DNA of 64,000 nt, from the NCBI GenBank assembly GCA_944384235.1, contig CALWSP010000002.1, forward strand, positions 1 through 64,000, read 5' to 3'. Below the pieces are notes generated by a model, which saw only the letters and a program-made list of their open reading frames with translations, was not told where the DNA came from and made no database searches. Position 1 is the first letter of the stretch; each line of letters begins with the position of its first letter. The position numbers and the translations under genes are program-made. This DNA comes from an uncultured Clostridia bacterium. GTDB lineage: Bacteria; Bacillota; Clostridia; Lachnospirales; CAG-274. Shown one piece after another: positions 25,635-33,445 of the stretch.

Positions 25635-26028
25635 TTTTTGCTTGTTCAAGAGCATTATCTATTGCATCTAATATTATTGAACCTGTTACAGAATAGTCTT
25701 TATTTAGTTCTATATCTGTGGATTGTTGGTTTATTACTTCTTTTGTTATTTCATCAATGCAATTTGAAAAAGTTGGGTAGAAAACTTCTTGTGTTTGATT
25801 TAATTGGTTTAAAGTTATGGACTTAATTTCTCCTTTTTCAATTTCAACTAGAAGGTCAACTGGGTTTGAATATAAAATTATTTGTGAAGAATATGTACCT
25901 TCTTTATATTCGCCTTTATTTCCGTTAAAAAAGGCTATAATTACCACTATTATAGCAATTCCTAGAACTGTGAAAATTGTTGTTTTTATTATATCTTTTA
26001 GTTTTACAACAAAAATTTTAGATGCCAT
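25630..26028 (-). CDS. Membrane-anchored FMN-binding-like domain protein
   Basis: 132-residue protein with one N-terminal membrane helix (about 13-33) and an external domain resembling the FMN_bind family (RnfG/NqrC C-terminal type). It shows GTYSSQI, the strand pattern LLVEIEKGEIKSITLNQLNQT, a QQSTDIELN block, and YSVTGSIILDAIDNAL at the end. The usual SGAT[ST]S attachment motif is reduced to SVTGS, so covalent flavin binding is uncertain. The ATG follows GGAGGTATT. It is divergent from addB over an 80-base gap. Family call is by pattern and moderate. Confidence 0.65.
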   Translation of the reverse strand: MASKIFVVKLKDIIKTTIFTVLGIAIIVVIIAFFNGNKGEYKEGTYSSQIILYSNPVDLLVEIEKGEIKSITLNQLNQTQEVFYPTFSNCIDEITKEVINQQSTDIELNKDYSVTGSIILDAIDNALEQAKK

Positions 26029-26108
26029 TTTAATACCTCCTTTTTTATATAATTATATTAAAAATTTTTCGTAATTATGATATAATTAAGAAAAAAGGAG
26101 GTATTGCT

Positions 26109-29100
26109 TTGAGTTTAAGATTTATAATGGGCGAGAGTGGAACTGGAAAAACACAGACTTGTATAGATGAAATATGTAGCACAAATGGAATGGAGAGAAG
26201 GCTTTTTTATATTGTTCCTGAGCAATTTACACTTGAGTCTGAAAAAGCTATTTTATTTAAGAAAAAGGCACTTATAAACATTAATGTTCTAGGTTTTAAC
26301 CACCTTGCTTATTATTTAATTAACAGATTTGGTGGCGACAAAAGAGTTATTATTGACGATGTTGCTAAAGCTATGTTAATAAAAAAGATTGCTCTTGAAA
26401 AAAAGGAAGAGCTTTCTTTTTACAAAAGTGCAGTGAACAAACAAGGCTTTATTGACGATTTAAACAAGACTATAACAGAAATGATGCAATATAGTGTTAG
26501 CATAGGCGATTTAAAAAAGCTTGCTAAAAAAGCTAAAAACAGCGGGTTTAAAGACAAATTAGAAGATATTGTTAAATTATATGAATCTTACAAGGAATAT
26601 ATGAACAGGGACTATATATCTTCAGAGGGAGCTTTAGATGTTTTATGTGAGCTTATAGAAAGTTCAGAAATTGCTGGCTCTGAGGTTTGGATAGACGGCT
26701 TTAAAAGTTACACTAAGCAGGAGCTTAAAATTATTGAAAAGCTATTAAAGTGTTGCAAGAGGGTGAACATAACTTTTAGTATTGGAGATATGAAAAAAAT
26801 TTATACTAAATTAAGTCCTTATGACGAGCAATATGAAATTAAAAAAAGTGTAAATTCTATTGGAAAAATAGCAAGAGCAAACAATATTGAAATTGAGGAC
26901 ATTTTAAAGTGTAAAAAAGTATATACAAAATACAGCAAAGAAATGCTACATCTAAGAGAAAATTACTTAAAGTTTAAACCTTTAAAATTTGAATTTGAAA
27001 GCGAGAACATTAAATTATTTAGTGGAAAAAATATATATGTTGAAGTTGATTATATTTGCAAGAGTATTTTAAATTTAATTAAAGAGGAAAATTATAGCTA
27101 CAAAGAAATTGGTGTTATTGTTGGAAGCAAGGAATATGAAAAAGTTTTTAGTGCATATTTTAAAAAGTATAACATACCAAACTTTTTAGACAGCAGAAAA
27201 GACATTAACAACCACCCTTTAGTTATTATTATTTTATCTGCCTTAGAGGCAGTTGGATATGGATATAACAACAGTGCTATATTTAGGCTTTTAAAAACTG
27301 GATATACAGACATTGATTTTGAGGACATATTTAACCTTGAAAATTATGTTATTGCAAACGGTATAAACAAATACAAGTGGAATATGGAATGGAAGTATGG
27401 TTTTAAAATTAATGAAAACGACAACAAGCCTACAAAAGAGTATATTTTAGAGATTAAAGAAAGAGTTCTTAAAATATTTGAGCCTATTTTAAAATACAAC
27501 AGCAGAAAAGAATTTAATGTTAGAGAAATTACCAAAGATTTATTAAAGGTTTTAGAGTATTTAAATGTTAAGGAAAAAATTGAATTAGATTACAAGAGGG
27601 CTATTGAAAACGGAAATTTAGAAAGAGAAATTATTTCAAGCCAAATTTGGGAAGAAGTTATTTTAGTTTTTGAAAAATTAGTTGACATTCTTGGAAAGGA
27701 AAAAGTTAGTATAAGGGAGTATATAAGCATTTTAAGAACTGGTTTTAGTTCAGCTAACATAGGTGTTGCACCTCCTTTACAAGATTATGTTATAGTTGGC
27801 GATATTGAAAGAAGTAGAATGGCGAACATTAAGGCTATTTTTATTGCTGGAGCAAACGAAAGCAACATTCCTATTAAAATAAAAAATAGTGGCATATTTA
27901 GTGGCGATGAAAGAAGTGTTATAGAAGAGAGTAAAATTGAGATGTCGCCAAATGTTATACAGAAAATTAACAGCGGAAAATTAAGTTTGTTTTTGTCTTT
28001 AATTAGGCCAAGTGAAAAGCTATTTATATCTTATGCTAGTAGCAACTTTCAAGATATGGTTTTAGTTCCATCGATTATATTTGACAAAATTAAAAATATT
28101 TTTCCAAAAGTTAAGGAATTTGAAATTAACGACAAAGACTTTAATATTAAGAGCATATTGTCAAACAAAAATGTTACATTTGAAAATATGTTAAAGGCAA
28201 TTTATAGTGGAGATGAAAGCGAGTTTATAGCCGAACTTTTAAACATATATCGTTTTGACAAGGAATATTTAAGAAAAATTGAGAATATTAAAGCTGGAGC
28301 TTTAACAGAAGTTCCTATTAAATATTTAGAAAAAGGGTTATTAGAGATGTTATGGTCTGAAGTTTTTGAAAATTCTAGCATATCTAAACTAGAAAGGTTT
28401 ATGGACTGCCCATTTAAGTTTTTTGGAGATTATATTTTAAAGGCTCAAAAGAAAAACACTTATTACATTAAAAGCAACGACATTGGAAACTTTATACACA
28501 AAATTTTAGAGGATTTTATATCTAATGTTTCTAAGAAAAATGGGTTTGGAAACATTGAAAAGCAGGATATAGAAAGTTTTGTTGATAAAAATTATGAAAA
28601 ATACATTGATATATTAAACACAGATATATTTGAGCTTAAAAGAAATGAATTTATATTTGACAAGATATTAGAGATTGTGAAAAACACTTTATGGGTGAAT
28701 GTTGAGCAGATTAAAGCAAGCAATTTTAAGCCGAAAGAATTTGAATTTTCTTTTAACAAAAAAAATTGTATACAAATTGAGTTAGAAAACAACAAAAAAA
28801 TGAATATTAGGGGGAAAATTGACAGAATAGACACCTTAGTTTCTGAAGATGGAACTGAATATATTAAAATTATAGATTACAAAAGTTCTGAAAAAAGTTT
28901 GGATTATGATGAAATATATCAAGGGCTTCAACTACAATTAGCTGTTTATATGAAAAGTTATATTGACTATGTTAAATCTTCCCCAGCGGCTATGTTTTAT
29001 TCTTTAACTGACGAGCCTACAATAGAAGATTCTGAGGGCTTAAATTATTGCTCAGATGTTAGTGGAGAAGACATTATATTAAACAAAATGGCTGTTAACG

Positions 29101-29480
29101 GTATGCTTTTAGACAGATTAAAAGACAGTTTAGACACTTACAACATTAACATTATTAAAAGCAGAAAGGAAACAAAAACTAAAAGAGATATTAAAATTCC
29201 GAAAAGTTACGAAGTTAGTGACAGCGAGTTTAAACTTGTTTTAGATTATTCTATGGAAAAGATTAAAGAAATAGGAAACGAGATGATTAAAGGAAACATT
29301 TCTGTTAGCCCAAGCAAAGATAAGTCTAGTTTTTCTAGTTCGTGTAAATATTGTAGTTTTTCGCCTATTTGTAACATTAAAAACCAAAATGTGTTTAAAA
29401 AGGAAAAAGAGAATGTAGGAAAGAGAAACTGGAATGAAAAGTTTAATGAATATTTAAATAAAAAAAATAAGACTATCTAG
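26109..29480 (+). CDS. addB: ATP-dependent helicase-nuclease subunit AddB
   Basis: 1123-residue AddB subunit of the AddAB double-strand-break resection complex. Walker A GESGTGKT is at 8-15. The RecB-type nuclease domain is C-terminal: GKIDRID, the catalytic IIDYKSS and the QLQLAVYMKSY helix. The iron-sulfur cluster cysteines are C in FMDCPFKFF and the late trio in SCKYCSFSPIC. Start is TTG with AAAGGAGG about seven bases upstream. A good -10 box TATAAT lies at 26081-26086. In most Firmicutes addA follows directly; here the gene is closed by a terminator and addA is not in the window. Confidence 0.95.
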   Translation: MSLRFIMGESGTGKTQTCIDEICSTNGMERRLFYIVPEQFTLESEKAILFKKKALININVLGFNHLAYYLINRFGGDKRVIIDDVAKAMLIKKIALEKKEELSFYKSAVNKQGFIDDLNKTITEMMQYSVSIGDLKKLAKKAKNSGFKDKLEDIVKLYESYKEYMNRDYISSEGALDVLCELIESSEIAGSEVWIDGFKSYTKQELKIIEKLLKCCKRVNITFSIGDMKKIYTKLSPYDEQYEIKKSVNSIGKIARANNIEIEDILKCKKVYTKYSKEMLHLRENYLKFKPLKFEFESENIKLFSGKNIYVEVDYICKSILNLIKEENYSYKEIGVIVGSKEYEKVFSAYFKKYNIPNFLDSRKDINNHPLVIIILSALEAVGYGYNNSAIFRLLKTGYTDIDFEDIFNLENYVIANGINKYKWNMEWKYGFKINENDNKPTKEYILEIKERVLKIFEPILKYNSRKEFNVREITKDLLKVLEYLNVKEKIELDYKRAIENGNLEREIISSQIWEEVILVFEKLVDILGKEKVSIREYISILRTGFSSANIGVAPPLQDYVIVGDIERSRMANIKAIFIAGANESNIPIKIKNSGIFSGDERSVIEESKIEMSPNVIQKINSGKLSLFLSLIRPSEKLFISYASSNFQDMVLVPSIIFDKIKNIFPKVKEFEINDKDFNIKSILSNKNVTFENMLKAIYSGDESEFIAELLNIYRFDKEYLRKIENIKAGALTEVPIKYLEKGLLEMLWSEVFENSSISKLERFMDCPFKFFGDYILKAQKKNTYYIKSNDIGNFIHKILEDFISNVSKKNGFGNIEKQDIESFVDKNYEKYIDILNTDIFELKRNEFIFDKILEIVKNTLWVNVEQIKASNFKPKEFEFSFNKKNCIQIELENNKKMNIRGKIDRIDTLVSEDGTEYIKIIDYKSSEKSLDYDEIYQGLQLQLAVYMKSYIDYVKSSPAAMFYSLTDEPTIEDSEGLNYCSDVSGEDIILNKMAVNGMLLDRLKDSLDTYNINIIKSRKETKTKRDIKIPKSYEVSDSEFKLVLDYSMEKIKEIGNEMIKGNISVSPSKDKSSFSSSCKYCSFSPICNIKNQNVFKKEKENVGKRNWNEKFNEYLNKKNKTI

Positions 29481-29497
29481 GATAGTCTTATTTTTTT
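29466..29497. terminator. Terminator of addB, overlapping its stop codon
   Basis: AATAAGACTATC and GATAGTCTTATT form twelve perfect pairs around TAG (the stop codon), flanked by A residues on the left and seven T residues on the right. It can also serve the converging regulator gene. Confidence 0.9.
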
Positions 29498-29858
29498 AGC
29501 TTAAAAGTTTTGCTTCGTATTGGCTTAAATTTCGTTTTAGTTTTTCTTTTAAAAGGAGTTTTTGGTTTTTGGAAATGTCTAAATAATCTAAGCCTTGTAT
29601 TATTAGTTCGATTTCTTCGAAATCATACTCTTTTTTTACAACTGCATAGCCAAGCCTTTTATGATTTATTATTTCTAAACCTAGCTCTCTTAAAAGGTCA
29701 ATGTCGTTATAGATGCTTTTTCTTTCTGCTCGTATATCAAGCGTATTTAAGCGTTCTATAATTTCGTTCATTGAGATATAGTGATTTTTGTCTGTGTTTT
29801 CCAACAAAATGTTACGCAAGTAAAACAATTTAAGTTTTTGATTGACGAATTTAGCCAT
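29496..29858 (-). CDS. Short HTH regulator, WYL-family-like N terminus
   Basis: 120 residues. Residues about 1-75 look like the winged helix-turn-helix of WYL/YafY-type regulators (YLRNILLEN, ISMNEIIERLN, RKSIYNDIDLLRELGLEI). The remaining 45 residues correspond only to the linker region; the WYL ligand-binding domain is missing. It is either a truncated regulator or a compact family member. The reading frame is clean with its own RBS (AGAGGTGG), so it is not obviously decayed. It lies after aroA on the same strand, 59 bases away, and may be co-transcribed with tyrA-aroA. Confidence 0.65.
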   Translation of the reverse strand: MAKFVNQKLKLFYLRNILLENTDKNHYISMNEIIERLNTLDIRAERKSIYNDIDLLRELGLEIINHKRLGYAVVKKEYDFEEIELIIQGLDYLDISKNQKLLLKEKLKRNLSQYEAKLLS

Positions 29859-29917
29859 AAAATACCACCTCTTATAAAAATATACTGTAAAATCGTAGAG
29901 TTTAGTTAAAAAATTAA

Positions 29918-31192
29918 TTATAACGAATTTAGTAATTCATAAAAGTTTGGGAAAGATATGGCAACACAATCTGCATCTGTTATTGTTGTTTCGCCATCTG
30001 CAATTATGCCTGCAACTGCACAGCTCATTGCAATTCTATGGTCTAGGTGGGAATAGACAGTGGCACCTTTAAATTTCTGTTCACCCTTTATTATCATACC
30101 ATCTTCTGTTTCTATAATATTTACGCCCATTTTTGAAAATTCTTCTTTTATTGTTGCAATTCTGTTTGATTCTTTAACTTTTAGCTCTGTTGCGTCTTTT
30201 ATGTATGTAGTTCCTTTTGCACACAAGGCAGCAACTGCAAAAACAGGTATTTCATCTATCATTCTTGGAATAATGTCCCCTTCTAAAGTTGTTGAAGTTA
30301 GGTTAGAGGAGAAAACTTCAATATCTGCCACCAATTCTCCACCAGATTGCCTTTGGTTTAAGATGTTAATTTTTCCTCCCATAGCTTTTAAAGCGTCTAT
30401 TATGCCTGTTCTTGTAGGGTTTATTCCGACATTTTCAATTATTATATGTGAGTTTTCGCAAACTAGGGCAGCAACAATGAAAAAGGCTGCTGAGGAAATA
30501 TCTCCTGGAACAGTTAAGTCTTTTGCATAGAGTTCATCTACTTTTGAGCTTGTTATTATTCCGTTTTTATTTTCTATGTTTGCACCAAAATAGTTTAACA
30601 TAATTTCTGTGTGATTTCTTGAAGCAACTGGCTCAACTATTGTTGTAACACCATCTGCAAAAAGGCTTGCAAGCAAAATTGAGGACTTAACTTGAGCAGA
30701 AGCAACTGGCATTGTGTAGTTAATTGCATTTAGTTTTCTACCATAGATAGTTAAAGGGGCAAAGCCGTTGTTTGTGCTTTCTATGTTTGCACCCATTTCG
30801 CTTAAAGGTTTAATAACTCTATTCATAGGCCTTTTTTGTATGGAACTATCTCCAGTTAATTTACTATCAAAATTTTGAGCTGATAAAATTCCTGAAATTA
30901 ACCTTATTGTTGTTCCACTATTTCCTACATCTAAAGTTGAAGTTGGTTTTGTTAAGCCATTAATTCCTTTTCCGTGGACAAGAACCTTTTCTTTATCAAG
31001 CTCTATATTAATTCCAAGTTTTTTAAAACAAGATATTGTTGAAAGGCAGTCATCGCCTGTTAAAAAGCCTGATATTTCAGTGTCGCCTTTTGCAAGGCTT
31101 CCAAACATAACTGCTCTATGGGATATAGACTTATCCCCAGCTACTTTAAAATTTCCTTTTAATCCTAATTTTTTGACAATTGTTTTATCCAT
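29918..31192 (-). CDS. aroA: 3-phosphoshikimate 1-carboxyvinyltransferase (EPSP synthase)
   Basis: Sixth step of the chorismate pathway: transfers enolpyruvyl from PEP to shikimate 3-phosphate. Conserved blocks are GDKSISHRA near residue 18, LDVGNSGTTIRL near 82-93 (PEP site), KRPMNRV near 120, and the later DEIPVFAVAA and ESNRI segments; the C-terminal DHRIAMS is present. Length 424 is normal. It begins three bases after the tyrA stop codon, so the two are one operon. The pathway partners aroE and aroK lie near 3 kb on the other strand. Confidence 0.96.
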   Translation of the reverse strand: MDKTIVKKLGLKGNFKVAGDKSISHRAVMFGSLAKGDTEISGFLTGDDCLSTISCFKKLGINIELDKEKVLVHGKGINGLTKPTSTLDVGNSGTTIRLISGILSAQNFDSKLTGDSSIQKRPMNRVIKPLSEMGANIESTNNGFAPLTIYGRKLNAINYTMPVASAQVKSSILLASLFADGVTTIVEPVASRNHTEIMLNYFGANIENKNGIITSSKVDELYAKDLTVPGDISSAAFFIVAALVCENSHIIIENVGINPTRTGIIDALKAMGGKINILNQRQSGGELVADIEVFSSNLTSTTLEGDIIPRMIDEIPVFAVAALCAKGTTYIKDATELKVKESNRIATIKEEFSKMGVNIIETEDGMIIKGEQKFKGATVYSHLDHRIAMSCAVAGIIADGETTITDADCVAISFPNFYELLNSL

Positions 31193-31195
31193 ATT

Positions 31196-32281
31196 TTACT
31201 CCTTATTTAAAACTGTGTAATTTTTTGATTTTAAAATTTCAACAGCTTTTATTTTGTGGTTTGGTTCATCAAATATAATTTGCAAAGCTCCGTCTGAATA
31301 TTCCCTATTATTTACAATTCCTATGTTTTTGATGTTTATATTTTGTACACTTAAAAGCGTTGCAACAGTTGCTATTGCTCCAGGCTGGTCTGTTATGTCC
31401 AAATATATTTCGTATTGATTGCAAGTGGTAAGAGGTGTTTTAACTGAAAAGCTATCCCTAAATTCTTTTGCTGTGTCAAAGAAAGAATATATATTTTCTT
31501 GGTTTTTAAGTTTTTCTTCTATTTTATTTATGCTTTTATTAAAGCTATGTAGCACTTTTAAAATTTGTTCTCTATTGTCATTACAAATTGAGCTCCACAC
31601 TTCAGGGGAAGAACTGGCAATTCGAGTTATGTCTTTAAAGCCACCTGCTGCTAGAAGGTGCATATAGTGGTTTTCATCGTCTAAGGCTTTAACTGTGTTG
31701 ACTAAAGCTGACGCTATTATATGTGGTATGTGGCTTATAGCAGCCACTGTGTAGTCGTGGCAGTCTGGGTTTAAAACAAGAGGTGTTGCACCAGTTATTT
31801 TTATTAATTCTAAAAAGCTATTTATTTTTTCTTCGCTAACATATTCATTTGGCGTTAGAATGTAGAAGGCATTTTCAAAAAGATGTGCTTTAGCTGAAGT
31901 ATAGCCAGTTTTTTCTGAACCTGCCATTGGGTGGCCACCTATGTAGTTTATGTTTTTAAAATTTTGCATTTTTTCGTATATAACTTTTTTTGTGCTTCCT
32001 ACATCTGTTATTATACAATCTTTTTTTATAAAAGGAAGTAGTTTACTTACATAAGAGGGTATTAAATTAACAGATGTGCAAACAAAGACTATGTCACAGT
32101 TTTTAAAAACAGACATATCATCAGTTGAGTAGTCGTCAATTACGCCTTCTTTTTTTGCTATTTCAAGGGAAGAAACACTTCTATTTATAGCTACTATTTT
32201 AATGTTTTTTAGGTTCTTTTTAAAGCATTTTGCTAAAGAGCCACCTATAAGCCCTAGCCCTATTATGCCTATGGTTTTCAT
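31196..32281 (-). CDS. tyrA: Prephenate dehydrogenase with ACT domain
   Basis: NAD-dependent enzyme of tyrosine synthesis. The dinucleotide loop GLGLIGGSL is at about 7-15; GGHPMAGSEKTGY and the ISHIPH block hold catalytic histidines. A C-terminal ACT domain starts near residue 290 (YLDITDQPGAIATVATLL), as in Bacillus TyrA, suggesting feedback control by tyrosine. 361 residues. The ATG is preceded by AGGGGTGAA. It is first in the tyrA-aroA pair. Confidence 0.95.
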   Translation of the reverse strand: MKTIGIIGLGLIGGSLAKCFKKNLKNIKIVAINRSVSSLEIAKKEGVIDDYSTDDMSVFKNCDIVFVCTSVNLIPSYVSKLLPFIKKDCIITDVGSTKKVIYEKMQNFKNINYIGGHPMAGSEKTGYTSAKAHLFENAFYILTPNEYVSEEKINSFLELIKITGATPLVLNPDCHDYTVAAISHIPHIIASALVNTVKALDDENHYMHLLAAGGFKDITRIASSSPEVWSSICNDNREQILKVLHSFNKSINKIEEKLKNQENIYSFFDTAKEFRDSFSVKTPLTTCNQYEIYLDITDQPGAIATVATLLSVQNINIKNIGIVNNREYSDGALQIIFDEPNHKIKAVEILKSKNYTVLNKE

Positions 32282-32345
32282 AAATTCACCCCTATATTTA
32301 TATTGATTTTATTTTATCATTTATGAAGTGATAGGTCAATAGAAA

Positions 32346-32379
32346 CATAAAAAAATAGGCTACTTAATGTAGCCTATTT
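32346..32379 (-). terminator. Terminator of the small DUF gene
   Basis: On the minus strand AATAGGCTAC pairs with GTAGCCTATT around ATTAA and is followed by TTTTTATG. It separates the small gene from the tyrA operon. Confidence 0.85.
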
Positions 32380-32385
32380 TATGTA

Positions 32386-32589
32386 TTAAACTTCAAAAAA
32401 GCTATTTTCGGAGCATTTACCGTTAAAAACGTAGTAGCATCTACTTTCTTCTGGCTTATAGTAAAGTTCTAGCGTTAATAAATCTTTTACTTTATTGCCT
32501 TCAGATTTCCAAATTTCTTTTGCTATTTCTATTAACTTCTTATTATTGACTTCGTGACCTTTAAATTGAACAACTAATTCGCTTTTCAT
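32386..32589 (-). CDS. Small conserved protein (DUF6465-like)
   Basis: 67 residues: an amphipathic helix (KKLIEIAKEIWKSEGNKVKDL) followed by a strand-turn-strand LTLELYYKPEESRCYYVFNG. This resembles the DUF6465 family of Lachnospiraceae-like bacteria; function unknown. The ATG has AAAGGAG eight to nine bases upstream. Own terminator, so probably monocistronic. Confidence 0.7.
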   Translation of the reverse strand: MKSELVVQFKGHEVNNKKLIEIAKEIWKSEGNKVKDLLTLELYYKPEESRCYYVFNGKCSENSFFEV

Positions 32590-32685
32590 TTGTATTCTCC
32601 TTTCTTATATGAAAGTATAAACATTAGGTACTTTAGGTTATGATACAATATTTTCTATGTGTTGTCAACTAATAGTTTAAAAAAA

Positions 32686-33327
32686 TTATTCATTTAAAGT
32701 TTTATCAAATTCAATTAGTTCTATTTGTGAAACAGAAACTTCATAGGCTGTTTTTTCTATAACCTCTGTTTCTGAAATTTTTTTCTGATATTGCCTTGAC
32801 TGCATTCTACCTTGTATATTTATATTTTTTCCAACTTCTAGGCTAGATGCAAATTTTGCATTTCTTCCCCAGCAGATAATAGGAATATAGTCTGACTTAC
32901 CATAGGCCCTATTTACTGCAAGAAGTATATCTGCGATTTCTCTACCAAAAGGTGTTGTTCTATAAACAGGGGCTTTACATATGTAGCCATTTAGGTGGAT
33001 AGAGTTTATATCTTTTATGTTTTCGCAACATATTTCAATTTTTGTGGCAAAGACAGTTAATATTAAATGGTTTTTATTGTCATAGTAGCTATTATAAGTT
33101 CTTAGCTGGCCTAAAATGTTTACAAAATCATTTTCTTTTGCATCAATATTTATTAAAAGTCTTTCAGGAACTGTGATTGGCAAAATGTCATAATTATCGC
33201 TAAGGCGTTTAGTTTTTAGCATAAAGCTATAAAAATCTTCGCCATAGGCTTTATGTGAAAAGGTAAAAGAAGATATGATTTGTCCACTTAGACTAATTGT
33301 GTTATTTAAAAAAGATGTATTTTCCAT
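32686..33327 (-). CDS. Single-stranded DNA-binding protein with two OB folds
   Basis: 213 residues made of two OB-fold units. The first (about 8-98) begins ISLSGQIISSF and ends HLILTVFATKIEI. The second (about 106-205) begins HLNGYICKAPVYRTTPFGREIADILLAVNR, a typical SSB pattern with PIICWGRNAKFA and INIQGRMQSRQY. Bacterial SSB normally has one OB fold and an acidic C-terminal tail; this protein has two folds and no DDxPF-like tail. It may be a dedicated paralogue rather than the replicative SSB. Single gene, 96 bases from the next. Confidence 0.78.
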   Translation of the reverse strand: MENTSFLNNTISLSGQIISSFTFSHKAYGEDFYSFMLKTKRLSDNYDILPITVPERLLINIDAKENDFVNILGQLRTYNSYYDNKNHLILTVFATKIEICCENIKDINSIHLNGYICKAPVYRTTPFGREIADILLAVNRAYGKSDYIPIICWGRNAKFASSLEVGKNINIQGRMQSRQYQKKISETEVIEKTAYEVSVSQIELIEFDKTLNE

Positions 33328-33411
33328 TTTATTACTCCCTCTCGTAAGTTTTGTTTGTTACTTAATTAATTCTATTCAAAAGGAGTAGCATTTAGAATAT
33401 AAAGTTTTGCA

Positions 33412-33438
33412 AAATTAAAAGCCCATTTAAAAATGGGC
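33412..33438 (-). terminator. Terminator of the EF-G-like gene
   Basis: On the minus strand GCCCATTT and AAATGGGC pair around TT and are followed by TTTTAATTTT. Confidence 0.88.
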
Positions 33439-33445
33439 CTTTAGA

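Noticed and set aside
30060..30530. Plus-strand ORF of 156 codons opposite aroA
   Set aside because: It mirrors the well-supported aroA frame, has no ribosome site and matches no family.
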